Assembly (NCBI GenBank): GCA_963805445.1 | Contig: CAWDUI010000015.1 | Location: 78,746 to 142,745, forward strand | DNA length: 64,000 bases | Direction: 5' to 3' | Source of the DNA: JAENVT01 sp963805445 | GTDB taxonomy: Bacteria; Actinomycetota; Acidimicrobiia; Acidimicrobiales; Ilumatobacteraceae | In this document: positions 46,634 through 56,063 of the stretch, one piece after another | Position numbering within the stretch: the first letter of the stretch is position 1 | How the letters are laid out: each line of letters starts with the position of its first letter | The notes under the pieces: model-generated | What the model was told of the DNA's origin: nothing | Seen by the model: the letters and a program-made list of their open reading frames with translations, nothing else | Database searches by the model: none | Made by a program: the position numbers and the translations under genes

Positions 46634-48050
46634 CGCCGAGACCGAGTCCGCGGCCGGGTCGGTGGCGACCGGCAGATCGAGGGTGAAGATCGCTCCTCCC
46701 TCGGGATGATTGGCGACCGTCGCTGTGCCGCCATGTGATGCTGCGATCGCGGCGACGATCGACAACCCGAGCCCGGCCTTCGGCCCGACGCGCGACGGGT
46801 CGGCACGCCAGAACCGGTCGAAGGCGTGCTGCAGAGCTTCCTCCGACAACCCGGTGCCGTGGTCGCGCACGGTCAGCACGGCTCGGTTGTCGGTGACGCG
46901 GGCGGCCACCTCGATCGCGGTGCCGGCAGGCGTGTGCGTGATGGCGTTGGAGACGAGGTTGGCGATCGCCTGACGGAGATGGTCCTGTACCCCGTCGACC
47001 GGAACGGATGCCGCGGCGTCGAGGGTGATGTGGCGATCGGGATCGGCGGCGACCGCATCGCTGCACGCGTCGGCCGCCAGCACGGCGAGATCGACTCGCG
47101 CCGGTTCGATGTCGCGCCGCTCGTCGAGGCGCGCCAGCAACAGGAGGTCATCGACCAGCACGCGCATGCGCTTCGATTCCTCCTCGATGCGGCGCATGAT
47201 CACATCGGTATCGACGTGCTCGTTGGCGACCCCGAGCCGGAACAGCTCGGCGAAGCCTTGGATCGAGGTCAGCGGGGTGCGCAGTTCGTGCGAGGCGTCG
47301 GCGAGGAACTGGCGCAGCTTGGCCTCCGACTCCTTCTGGGCGGCGAAGGCGTCCTGCAAGTTGTCGAGCATCGAGTTCAGCGCCAGGCCGAGTTGACCGA
47401 CCTCGCCGCGACCGTCGCCCGGTGTCACCCGCAGCGACATGTCACCCTCGTGGATCGAACCGGCTGCCAGCGCCATCGTCTCGAGCGGACGAAGGCCGCG
47501 TCGCAGGATCAGCCACGAACCGGCGGTGAGGAGCGCCAGGATGGCGGCGGCGGCGATGGTCTCGATCAGGACGAGCCCGCGCAACGATTCGGCGACGTCA
47601 CCGAGTGGATTGGCGACGATGACGGTGAACCCGGGGGAAGTGCGTGTCGGCGGTGGCCAATGCCCGCCAATCGCCGGAACCGACCGCGGCGCCGACGGTG
47701 AACGGCCGGTTCAGCGTCGACACCTCGGAAGGCAACGCCGGGCTCGGGCTCGACGTGTCGTTCGGCAGATGACCCACCACTGCGCCGGTTGCATCGCGCA
47801 GCTCCGCGTACGAGCCGATCCCCAGGCCGCGAGCGTCGGGCCCGTCACCATCGCCGGGGCCTCCACCGGGCTCGAGGCCGACAGCGGCGTGCAGCTCACG
47901 CTCGGCCGCCAATGCCGAGTTGCGCAGTCGATCGTCGAGGCGGCGGTACTCTGCGGTCGAGTAGCGGGTGTAGGTGCCGATGCCGAACGCCAGCAGGCCC
48001 AACGCCAGCAGCACGCCGAGCGCGGTCACCAGTTTCGCCCGCAAGCTCAT
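46610..48050 (-). CDS. OmpR-associated sensor histidine kinase (module 2), frameshifted
   Basis: About 480 residues: N-terminal helix (LVTALGVLLALGLLAFGIGT), an extracytoplasmic domain of about 120 residues (STAEYRRLDDRLRNSALAAE to WRALATADTHFP), a second helix (VLIETIAAAAILALLTAGSW), HAMP, HisKA (FLADASHELRTPLTSIQGFA) and HATPase_c (NLVSNAITHTPAG; RDHGTGLS; GLGLSIVAAIAASHGG). A frameshift in the GGGGG run at 47633-47637 splits the sensor from the rest. Unlike most such pairs, it is divergent from its presumed regulator (start 48169); the two starts are 118 bp apart. Confidence 0.88.
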
Positions 48051-48168
48051 CCGACGAGACCTCGATGTGTCACGGAACCATCATGGCGCGCCGATCGGGC
48101 CCGGCGGCTCTCAAACGTTCACCCGCTATGGTGCGCATGCACCACGACACCATCAAGGAGCACCTGCG

Positions 48169-48879
48169 TTGTCGGATTCGACACCCCCGAAACCTCACGT
48201 TCTCGCTGTCGACGACGAGGAGCACATCACCGAACTGGTGGCGATGGCGCTCGGGATACACGGCTTCGAGGTCGAGCGCGTCGCCTCCGGCCGGGCCGCA
48301 CTTGCGGCGATCGAGGCACGCCGGCCGGATCTGGTGTTGCTCGACGTGATGCTGCCGGATCTCGACGGGTTCGAGGTGGCCAGGCGCCTCCGCCAGAGCG
48401 AGGGCGCGGCCACGCGCATCCCGATCATCTTCCTGACCGCTCGTGACGCGACAACCGACAAGGTCGAGGGGTTGCGCCTCGGCGTCGACGACTACGTCAC
48501 CAAACCGTTCTCGGTGGAAGAGCTCGTCGAGCGGGTCAAGGCGGTGCTGCGCCGAACGGGCGGCACGGCCAATCGAACGCACACGCTCACATTCCACGAT
48601 CTGGCCCTCGACGAGGAGACGAGGGACGTGTGGCGCGGTGGCAAGTTCATCGACCTGACCCCGACCGAGTACAAGCTGCTGCACTACTTGCTGTCGAACT
48701 CCAAGCGGGTGCTGACCCGTGATCAGATCCTGGAGGCGGTGTGGGACTACACCTTCGCCGGGAACGCCAGCGTGCTCGAGACCTACATCAGCTACCTCCG
48801 CCACAAGATCGACGACGTGGACCCGCCGCTGATTCACACCGTGCGCGGCGTGGGGTACAGCATGCGCTTGCCGAGGTAA
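48169..48879 (+). CDS. OmpR/PhoB-family response regulator (module 2)
   Basis: A 236-residue regulator. Receiver: HVLAVDDEEHITELVAMALG, phospho-acceptor in LVLLDVMLPDLDGFEV, switch lysine in GVDDYVTKPFSVEELVERVK. Winged helix: FIDLTPTEYKLLHYLLSNSK and the recognition helix region ASVLETYISYLRHKIDDVDP, then HTVRGVGYSMRLP. The start is TTG at 48169, chosen because AAGGAG lies eight bases upstream and no ATG/GTG fits. It probably binds the CTCYCAGG direct repeats found upstream of 48980, 50962 and 51545. Intact. Confidence 0.92.
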   Translation: MSDSTPPKPHVLAVDDEEHITELVAMALGIHGFEVERVASGRAALAAIEARRPDLVLLDVMLPDLDGFEVARRLRQSEGAATRIPIIFLTARDATTDKVEGLRLGVDDYVTKPFSVEELVERVKAVLRRTGGTANRTHTLTFHDLALDEETRDVWRGGKFIDLTPTEYKLLHYLLSNSKRVLTRDQILEAVWDYTFAGNASVLETYISYLRHKIDDVDPPLIHTVRGVGYSMRLPR

Positions 48880-48905
48880 TCCGTTCGGAGCAAAGCCCGA
48901 GTGCC

Positions 48906-48924
48906 TTCCCAGGCTCCTCTGAGG
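48906..48924. promoter_or_regulatory. predicted response-regulator box A (11-bp-period direct repeat)
   Basis: TTCCCAGG (48906-48913) and CTCTGAGG (48917-48924) are same-orientation half-sites 11 bp apart. The box ends 56 bp upstream of the ATG at 48980 and starts 27 bp after the response-regulator stop. Boxes B and C share sequence, spacing and distance to the start codon. Confidence 0.6.
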
Positions 48925-48979
48925 TTTGTTGTCGATGATGGTCGGGCACCACACGTCGAGCCTTCCGAAAGGACCTCAC

Positions 48980-49348
48980 ATGGAACCATCGACTCCACGG
49001 CCTGATCCCCCTGTCTGGGGGCCACCCCGTGATCCTTTGGTGTCGCGGACGCCGCCTGCGGCGACACCGACCTCGCCGCGACGAAAGCACACCGCGCGGA
49101 GCGTGCGCCGCCTCGGTGGCTATGCGGCGCTCGCCTCGTCCGCGGCGATCGTCGGCTACATGGCCACTGCGTCTGCCGCCAAGCCGGCCAAGCAGGCCGT
49201 GGTCGTCACGGTGACGAATCCGCAACCGGTCGAGGTGGCACCGGCCACCCCGCTGCCGGCAACACCCACGCCCTCCGTGAGGCAACCGACGCGCACGCGT
49301 CAAACACCCGCATTCGGCCAGCCGAACTCGTCGAGCCATGGCAGCTGA
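48980..49348 (+). CDS. single-span protein with Pro/Thr-rich tail (module 2)
   Basis: A 122-residue protein: a proline-rich and basic cytoplasmic N terminus (SPRRKHTARSVRRLGG), one membrane helix (YAALASSAAIVGYMATASAA) and a low-complexity external tail (VEVAPATPLPATPTPSVRQP). Same plan as 37841-38276 and 50962-51326. The ATG at 48980 follows GAAAGGA. It overlaps the ApbE gene by 11 bp, so both are in one operon, downstream of regulator box A. The function is unknown. Confidence 0.7.
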   Translation: MEPSTPRPDPPVWGPPRDPLVSRTPPAATPTSPRRKHTARSVRRLGGYAALASSAAIVGYMATASAAKPAKQAVVVTVTNPQPVEVAPATPLPATPTPSVRQPTRTRQTPAFGQPNSSSHGS

Positions 49349-50303
49349 AATCGGCGAGACTCACGAACGGCGCTTCCGCGCCATGGGGTCGGACGCGCAT
49401 CTGATCGTGGTCGGCGGCGCCGAGCAGCTGCTCGACGATGCCTGTCGGCGGGTCGATGAGCTCGAGCAACGATGGAGCCGGTTCATCGAGTCCAGCGAGA
49501 TCTGTGAGTTGAACCGGCGCGCCGGCGACGAGGTCGTGGTGTCGGCCGAGACCTCGATGCTCGTCGTGCGGGCGATCGAGGCGTGGCGGCTGACAGGCGG
49601 CGGGTTCGACCCGACCGTGCTCGGCGCCGTCGTGCGCGCCGGCTACGACGTCAGCTTCGACACGATGCCCGACGAGCGGAGCGCACCCCAGAGCTCGCTC
49701 ATCGTCGGCTGCACCGACATCGCCGTCGACGGCCGCACGGTCCGCCTGCCGGCGGGCACCGGCTTCGATCCCGGCGGCATCGGCAAGGGTCTGGCCGCCG
49801 ACATCGTCATCGGCGAACTGCTCGCCGGCGGCGCGGCCGGCGCCTGTGTGAATCTCGGCGGCGACCTCCGTGTCGCCGGGAGCAACCCCAGCGGCGAGGC
49901 GTGGACCATCGCCATCGAGCATCCTGCGCTCGAGGAACCGATCGCTCTGATCGGTCTCCACGCCGGTGCTGTCGCCACGTCGACCACGTTGCGCAGGCGC
50001 TGGTCGGTCGAGGGGCAGATGCGCCATCACCTGATCGACCCGGCCACCGGCGAGCCGTCGGCCAGCGATCTCGAACTCACCACGGTGATCGCTGCCGAGG
50101 CCTGGATTGCCGAGGTGCTCGCCAAAGCCGTGCTCTTGCGCGGCTCGGCACGCTCGTTCGACATCGTCGACGGCGATCTGGTCCAGGCATTGACGGTCGA
50201 CTCGAGTGGCGTGATCCGCACGACGCCCGGATTCCAAGTGTTCGCCGGTGCGATCCCGCTGCCGACGAGCCTTCCCCGTTCGACGACCTCTGAGGGGGTG
50301 TGA
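49338..50303 (+). CDS. apbE: ApbE family FAD:protein FMN transferase (module 2)
   Basis: A 321-residue ApbE, a paralogue of the enzyme at 38284. Blocks: RRFRAMGSDAHLIVVGG, LEQRWSRFIESSEICELN, DPTVLGAVVRAGYD, GFDPGGIGKGLAADIVIGEL, NLGGDLRVAG, RHHLIDPATGEPSASDLELT and IAAEAWIAEVLAKAVLL, which make up the FAD- and Mg-binding site. It flavinylates exported proteins at Ser/Thr in known systems; no target with the canonical DxxSGAT motif is visible in this window. It overlaps the upstream single-span gene and the downstream cytochrome gene, indicating translational coupling. Confidence 0.93.
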   Translation: MAAEIGETHERRFRAMGSDAHLIVVGGAEQLLDDACRRVDELEQRWSRFIESSEICELNRRAGDEVVVSAETSMLVVRAIEAWRLTGGGFDPTVLGAVVRAGYDVSFDTMPDERSAPQSSLIVGCTDIAVDGRTVRLPAGTGFDPGGIGKGLAADIVIGELLAGGAAGACVNLGGDLRVAGSNPSGEAWTIAIEHPALEEPIALIGLHAGAVATSTTLRRRWSVEGQMRHHLIDPATGEPSASDLELTTVIAAEAWIAEVLAKAVLLRGSARSFDIVDGDLVQALTVDSSGVIRTTPGFQVFAGAIPLPTSLPRSTTSEGV

Positions 50304-50915
50304 TGAACACGCAGCTGTGGTGGTACATCGCCCGCAGCGGTGGCATCGTCGCCTGGGCGTTGCTGGCAGGCAGTGTGCTGTGGGGCCTGGCGTTGTCGAC
50401 CAAGGTGTTGCGTGGACGGCCGCGTCCGAACTGGATCCTCGATCTGCACCGGTTCCTCGGCGGCCTGGCACTGGTGTTCACCGGCATCCACGTCGCCGGT
50501 CTGGTCTTGGATTCCTACGTGCACTTCGGCCCGGCCGAGGTCCTGGTCCCCTTCGCCAGTGCATGGCACCCCGTCGCTGTCGCGTGGGGTGTGATCGCCC
50601 TCTACCTGCTGATGGCCGTCGAGCTGACATCACTGGCTCGCAAGAAGATCTCCAAGCGGGCCTGGCGGCTGACCCACTACCTCAGCTTCCCGCTGTTCCT
50701 GCTGACAACCGTCCATGCGCTGTCGGCCGGTACGGATCGCTCGACGCTGCTGTTGCGGTGGAGTGTGATCGCCGCCAGCGCAGCTGATCACCGGGTTGAC
50801 GTTCGTGCGATTGAACAAGGCGGACCGTCACGATCTGCTGACTTCGCCGGTTTCGAAGTCAGTGCAACAACGGAGGGTGCTCTCAGGATCCTCCCAGGGA
50901 AGTGCTCGAAGATGA
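50300..50915 (+). CDS. ferric-reductase-like b-heme transmembrane protein (module 2), frameshifted
   Basis: About 204 residues with five to six membrane helices and the two histidine pairs expected for two b-hemes: LHRFLGGLALVFTGIHVAGL, and later AWHPVAVAWG...WRLTHYLSFPLFLLTTVHAL. This is the membrane core of ferric-reductase-like/cytochrome b families without a flavodoxin-reductase domain. A frameshift near 50780 leads to the natural tail LITGLTFVRLNKADRHDLLT, ending at 50915. It overlaps apbE (start GTG 50300 or ATG 50303), consistent with electron transfer to an ApbE-flavinylated partner; that is inference. Confidence 0.82.
50880..50898. promoter_or_regulatory. predicted response-regulator box B (11-bp-period direct repeat)
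   Basis: CTCTCAGG (50880-50887) and CTCCCAGG (50891-50898), 11 bp apart, the best of the three boxes. It lies inside the last codons of the cytochrome gene, 64 bp upstream of the ATG at 50962, suggesting an internal promoter for the next gene. Confidence 0.62.
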
Positions 50916-50961
50916 CTGCATCACCTCGACGAGCGAGGGAATGCCCGAGAGGAACACGTCG

Positions 50962-51326
50962 ATGAGCACAGAGATCGCCAACCCAGAACCCGTCATGACC
51001 GATCAGGCAGCCCGCCTGGCCCAGTTGGCCAGTCGACCGGCCCGCACCGGCCGGCCGCACCCTGCACGCCGGGCCCGGCGCATCACCGGCGTCGCCGGCT
51101 TCGCCGCCGCCGCAGTGATCGCCGGGACCATGGCGGCCGGAGCCTCGAGCAGCGCCACGGCGACCAACGCGGTCTCGGCCAACCTGGTCTCGGCCGCGAC
51201 CGCCACCGCGGCGACGACGGCGACACGACGGCGACGACGGCCAGCACCACGGCCAGCACGACGGCAACCACCGTGCGGGCGGCGGCCCCGGCGACGATCG
51301 CCAACACGACCACCCAAGGCAGCTGA
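50962..51326 (+). CDS. single-span protein with Thr/Ala-rich tail (module 2), frameshifted
   Basis: About 121 residues: a cytoplasmic N terminus rich in arginine (RPARTGRPHPARRARR), one membrane helix (GVAGFAAAAVIAGTMAAGAS) and a threonine/alanine-rich external tail. The frame changes near 51222; the natural tail (TTASTTASTTATTVRAAAPA, TIANTTTQGS) stops at 51326. It is the third protein of this plan in the ApbE neighbourhoods. Start ATG at 50962 (ATG 50995 possible). Predicted to be under regulator box B. Confidence 0.65.
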
Positions 51327-51474
51327 GGACCCGAAGAACCTCACTGCCTTCCCGGCCCGAACAAGGGGCCTGGCCCCCGAGACTTGCCTCCCTCCCGAGT
51401 CTCGCCGGCGGCCGGGTCCCTTTTCGCGTCCCGGCGTCGACAGCGAATCCGACTCTGCGGAACATCCCCGAGGG

Positions 51475-51493
51475 CTCAGAGCGTCCTCCCAGG
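51475..51493. promoter_or_regulatory. predicted response-regulator box C (11-bp-period direct repeat)
   Basis: CTCAGAGC (51475-51482, weaker) and CTCCCAGG (51486-51493), again exactly 11 bp apart, ending 55 bp upstream of the ATG at 51548. The second half-site is identical to that in box B. Confidence 0.58.
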
Positions 51494-51544
51494 ATCGGCT
51501 GTCATCGTGCACTCACATCACCCCTCAACCCCTCGAAAGGACTT

Positions 51545-52273
51545 GTGATGATCGGTAAGAAGATGAAAGTTGGAGCAATGGTCTTCGGACTGGCCCTCGG
51601 TGGCGGAGCCCTCGCCGGCTCGGTGCTCGGTGCACCCGGCATCTCGTCGGCGGCAACGAGTGCGACCACCGCAGTGGTCGTCGACGACTCGAGCGCGGCG
51701 GCAACGACCGACACGCCGGCGGCACCCGCACCGGAGACCGCCCTCGAAGGCGACGTCGCCGCCCAAGTGACCGCAGCCGCTCAGGCCGCGATCCCCGACG
51801 GCACGATCGACCGTGTCGAGACCGACAACGACGGCGTCTACGAGGCGCATGTGACCAAGGCCGACGGCACCCACGTGATCGTGCAGGTCGGTGCCGACTA
51901 CACAGTGACCGCAACGCTGGACCAGCCGCAGGGCGGGCCGGGCGGGCATGGTCCGGGCAAGGGTGGTCCAGGCGCAGATGAGACGCCGCTCGAAGGCGAC
52001 ACCGCCACCAGCGTGACCGCAGCCGCTCAGGCAGCCGTGCCGGATGGCACGGTCGACCGTGTCGAGACCGACTCGGACGGGTCGCCGTACGAGGCCCACG
52101 TCACCCAGGCCGACGGCACGCAGGTCGTCGTCAAGGTGGATGCCAGCTTCGCCGTGACCAGCATCGAAGACATGCCGGCAGGCGGTCCTCAGGGCGGCCA
52201 TCACGGTCCGCCGCCAGCGGGCAGCGCAGCACCGGCCGACACATCGGGTACGGCGACCGCTGTCACCGGCTGA
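51545..52273 (+). CDS. secreted protein with two PepSY-like repeats (module 2)
   Basis: A 242-residue exported protein. A signal peptide (VGAMVFGLALGGGALAGSVL) and a low-complexity linker precede two repeats of about 65 residues: ALEGDVAAQVTAAAQAAIPD, GTIDRVETDNDGVYEAHVTK and PLEGDTATSVTAAAQAAVPD, GTVDRVETDSDGSPYEAHVT. They are joined by a Gly/Pro/His linker. The repeats resemble PepSY domains, found in secreted inhibitors and next to flavin or heme electron-transfer proteins. The start is ATG 51548 or GTG 51545 behind GAAAGGA. Predicted regulator box C lies 55 bp upstream. Intact. Confidence 0.8.
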   Translation: MMIGKKMKVGAMVFGLALGGGALAGSVLGAPGISSAATSATTAVVVDDSSAAATTDTPAAPAPETALEGDVAAQVTAAAQAAIPDGTIDRVETDNDGVYEAHVTKADGTHVIVQVGADYTVTATLDQPQGGPGGHGPGKGGPGADETPLEGDTATSVTAAAQAAVPDGTVDRVETDSDGSPYEAHVTQADGTQVVVKVDASFAVTSIEDMPAGGPQGGHHGPPPAGSAAPADTSGTATAVTG

Positions 52274-52296
52274 CATCGTCGTGCAACGTCGTTCGC

Positions 52297-52327
52297 AGCG
52301 AGCCCAGCCCTGCGGGTCGGGCTCGCT
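52297..52327. terminator. intrinsic terminator-like hairpin between convergent genes
   Basis: A perfect 9-bp stem, AGCGAGCCC/GGGCTCGCT, with a 13-nt loop, lies 24 bp beyond the PepSY gene stop and 14 bp beyond the stop of the convergent SWIM gene. A short T-run (GTTTTC) follows on the plus strand. It can serve both directions. Confidence 0.65.
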
Positions 52328-52340
52328 GCTGGCGTTTTCG

Positions 52341-53063
52341 TCAGCGTTCGTCGGCGTCGGCGTCGGGGCGGAACCGGGCGAGGGTGTGCCAGGCCGAGCG
52401 GATGATCTCGGCCACGTCGGTGCGGTCGAGGTGCATCGCCGGCAGTGGCAACGCCTCGGTGGGCACCTTGCACCGGGGGACGTCGATGTCGTCGCCGGCG
52501 AACCCGTGCCACTCCGGGGTCTCGAACGGCGAGGGCGGCGGGGCCGGTGGCACGAGCCGTAGGTGGCGGTCGGCGCGAGCTCGCGAGCCGACCTTGGGGC
52601 GGGCGCGCTCGTCGAGATCGCCGCAGCGCCACGTGGCCAGGAGCTCCGGCCGCGGGCCGAGCTCGGACGCCAGCGCCAGCAACGCGGCAACGGCGTGCTT
52701 GCACGGATCGTCCCAGTCGGGGCAGGTGCACGAGCACAGCAGTTCGTCGCCGCGTGGGATCAGGCGGGCGACGTGGGATCGCTCCAGCACCGGACCGAGG
52801 TCGTCGGGCCGGGCGACCATCTCGACAGTGATGGTCACGTGGTACGGATCGGGACGCCCACCGACCACCGTCGCCAGCAGCACACCTTCGGAGAGCTCGA
52901 GTCGCGCGACGGCGTTCTCGGCGAGGTAGCCCTTGCCACGGCGGAAGCGCTGGGGGTCTGCCAGCCCGGCGACGGTGACCGACAACAACGACGCGGCCAG
53001 GCGACCGGCCGTGGTCGGCTCGCGCCGCAGGTGGGCCGGCCCGGGGTTGATGACGATGCTCAC
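52341..53063 (-). CDS. SWIM zinc-finger protein
   Basis: A 240-residue protein with a SWIM zinc finger (LLCSCTCPDWDDPCKHAVAA, CxC...CxH) near residue 120. The preceding domain (FRRGKGYLAENAVARLELSE, GVLLATVVGG) is the usual partner of the SWIM finger in bacterial SNF2-associated proteins; a proline-rich linker and a small C-terminal helix follow. SWIM domains bind DNA or proteins. The start GTG at 53063 overlaps the stop of the SNF2 gene (GTGA), so both form one operon and likely one complex. Confidence 0.88.
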   Translation of the reverse strand: MSIVINPGPAHLRREPTTAGRLAASLLSVTVAGLADPQRFRRGKGYLAENAVARLELSEGVLLATVVGGRPDPYHVTITVEMVARPDDLGPVLERSHVARLIPRGDELLCSCTCPDWDDPCKHAVAALLALASELGPRPELLATWRCGDLDERARPKVGSRARADRHLRLVPPAPPPSPFETPEWHGFAGDDIDVPRCKVPTEALPLPAMHLDRTDVAEIIRSAWHTLARFRPDADADER

Positions 53064-55998
53064 GTGCCTCGCACCGCGTGATGGTCGAGCACGATCAGGT
53101 CGCGCAACTCGTCGGTCGACAGTTCGCTGAGCCACGTCTCACCCGTCGTGCCGACGACCGCGTCGGCCAGGGCCCGCTTGTCGTTGATCATCGCGTCGAC
53201 GCGCTCTTCGATCGTGCCCTGGCAGACCAACTTGTGCACGAACACCGACCGGTGCTGGCCGATGCGCCAGGCTCGGTCGGTGGCCTGATCCTCGACCGCC
53301 GGGTTCCACCACCGGTCGTAGTGCACCACGCGCGATGCGGCGGTGAGGTTGAGGCCGGTGCCGCCGGCGCGCAGCGACACCAGCAGCAGCGGCGATGCCG
53401 ACTTGGCCTGGAACTCGTCGACCATGCGATCGCGCCCCTTCCTCGACACGCCGCCGTGGAGAAACGGGGTCGGCAGAGCGAAGCGCTCCTGCAGATGTTG
53501 CTGCAACAGCAGACCCATCTCCCGGAACTGGGTGAAGACCAGGGCCTGCTCGCCGGCATCGAGCAGGTCGGTGATCAATTCGTCGAAGCGGGTCAGCTTG
53601 CCTGACCTGCCACCGAGCCGCGAACCGTCGCCCAACGCCTGCGCCGGGTGGTTGCAGATCTGCTTCAGGCGCGTCAGCGCCGCCAGGACGAGGCCGCGTC
53701 GGCGCATGCCGGTGGCGAGTTGGGCGTCGGCCAGCAGCTGGTCGACGACACCTTGATACATGCCGGCCTGCTCGCGGGTCAGCGAGGCCCACGCCAACTG
53801 CTCGACCTTGTCGGGCAGGTCGGGCACCAGGGACTTGTCGGCCTTGGTGCGCCGCAACAGGAACGGCGAGGTCAGCTGGCGCAACGCGGCGGCCGCAGCG
53901 ACGTCGTGGTTCCGCTCGATCGGCGTGGCGAAGCGGCGACGGAACTGGTTGAGGTTGCCGAGCAGGCCGGGCGTGACCATCGACATGATCGACCACAGCT
54001 CGCTGAGCCGGTTCTCCACCGGCGTGCCGGTGAGGGCGATGTGCTGTTGCGCCGGCAGCGTGCGCAACGCCTTTGCGGATCGTGTCTCGGGGTTCTTGAC
54101 GGCTTGGGCTTCATCGAGCACCACAACGGCCCAGTCGACGGCCGTGAGCGTGTCGATGTCGCGTGCTGCGACGTGGTACGTCGTGATGATCAGATCGTGC
54201 TGGGCGACGACGTTGGCGAACGCCGTGGCACCACTGCGGCCGGTGCCGTGGTGCACGGCGACCCGCAGTAGCGGCGTGAATCGTGCGGCTTCCGCTTCCC
54301 AGTTGCGCACGACCGAGAGCGGGCAGATCACCAGGTGCGGCCCGGGCAGGGCAGCGAGATGAGCGAGCGTGGTGGGTGTCTTGCCGAGGCCCATGTCGTC
54401 GGCCAGGCACCCCCCGAGGCCGAGCTGGTGGAGGAACTGCAACCAGCCGAGACCGCGCCGCTGGTACGGGCGCAGCGTGGCCATGAAGCCCGGCCGGCTC
54501 GATCCCTTCGGCGAGCGCCGCGTCGGGCAGCCCCTGCAACAGGTCGCCGAGCCAGCCCGTTGCGGCGATCGACGGCGCGTTGGCCGCTTGCCTCGTGCGG
54601 CGCCGCGGCCTCTTCCTCCGCAGCCATCTCGGCGGCCAGGCGGAGCAGCTCGAGTGTCGACAGTTCGGCGTGGTCGCGCCGATGTTCGGCGAGGTTGGCC
54701 AGAGCGCGCCGGGCCTCGGTTCGGTCGAGCCGGACCCACCGACCGTTGACGTTGATCAGTCCAGCGCCCGAGGCCGCGGCTCGCTCGAGCAGCGCTTCGT
54801 CGACCGGGGTGTCGTCGACCACGACCGTCCAGTCGACGATCGCCGACGCGCTGAAGCGGCTCTTGCCCGTGGCCTCTTTCGGTTGGGCGACTCCCTTGGT
54901 GGTCGCCGTTCGGCGGGTGAGACGCTCTGGCGTCGAGCAGTTCGATGTCGACGGCTGACAGTGCGTCGACCGCCTCCAGCGTGGCGGCTGCGGTGTCGAG
55001 GTCGATCCCAGCGCCGGGGTCGGTCAGCCATCCCGAGAGCCACGGCGCGAGCATCTCGATGTCGACGCGAGCGGTGGCCAGGCAGTCGCCGAGCATCGAC
55101 ATGAACCGCGTCTCGCCGGCAAGGCTGGTCGCCGATGGCCGACCCGCAGCGACATCGTCAGCGGTGCACCAGCGGCTGCGGTCGTCGGGATCGACCAGCT
55201 CCAGCGACAGCGGCCATTCGCCCTGCGGGTCGTCGGGCAACGCCAGGCGGAGCCGGGCCTGCACCACAGGCTCGCCCTCGGCACGCCGGATGGCCTGGTC
55301 GAACATCGTCGCCAGATCGTCGAGCGGTTCGGCCAATTCGGAATCGACCCGGAACTCGCCCGCGGGTGCGCTGAGCGCCCGTGCCGCCGCCCGTGCGGCC
55401 CGCGCAGTCACCCGCCGAGTGTCGGTGATGGGTGCGTGCCACCCGGCGCCGGCCAGCAGCAACCGAGCCGTCTGATCGACGAACGACTCGATGATCACGA
55501 CGGTGAGCTCTTCGGGCGTGAAACCGGGGCTGGCCACGGCCACCACCGGAGGTTGCGTGGCCGCCAATTCGGCCACCGGCCCGGCGAGATCCGCACGCAG
55601 CGGCTTCCATCTGGCAACCCACCATCCGAGTCCCGTGTCGGTGAGGTGGGGCAGCACACGACCGGCGGTGACCAGCCGGATGGCGACCGAGTACGTCTCA
55701 CCCAGCCAGCCCACCGATGCGCCGACATCGTTGCCGAGGGCGTCGAGTTGGCCGAGCGCTGCCAGTGATGCGACCGTCAGGCGCTGGCACATCACCTGCT
55801 GTTCGCCGCCCGGTAGCGCCATGCGCACCACCCGCATCGATCCGTTGTGGGGCGCAGCGGTCGCCGGAACGTCGAACTGACGACGGCCTGCAGGTTGCCG
55901 CCGTACACCCCGCGACCCGGCTGCCAGGCCACCACTTCCCCATCGAGCCAGGTCAGCTGCAGGCCGGGTGACGGCGTGACGTTGGGACGGGTGGGCAC
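53060..55998 (-). CDS. SNF2/RapA-family helicase-like ATPase, frameshifted
   Basis: About 980 residues. The N-terminal 470 residues are the bacterial SNF2-associated region (for example PLSLELVDPDDRSRW; FSASAIVDWTVVVDDTPVDE). The ATPase has motif I DDMGLGKTPTTLAHL, Ia ICPLSVVRNWEAEAARF, II VVLDEAQAVKN, III ALTGTPVENRLSELWS, IV-V FREMGLLLQQ...FLHGGVSRKGR, and VI DQATDRAWRIGQHRSVFVH. Frameshifts lie near 55890, 54925, 54600 and 54490. The start is GTG at 55998 (VPTRPNVTPSPGLQLTWLDG). It remodels protein-nucleic acid complexes by translocation; the biological target is unknown. Operon with the SWIM gene. Confidence 0.88.
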
Positions 55999-56063
55999 AT
56001 GTCGAGTGTAGGAGTGGGGTGTGCGCCGGTTTCGGCGTTGTCGTGCGTAAGACTGTTCTGAAC

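Noticed and set aside
52238..52273. SGTAT near the C terminus of the PepSY protein as an ApbE flavinylation site
   Set aside because: The known motif is DxxSGA(T/S); here the order is S-G-T-A-T without the correct spacing, and it lies in a low-complexity tail.
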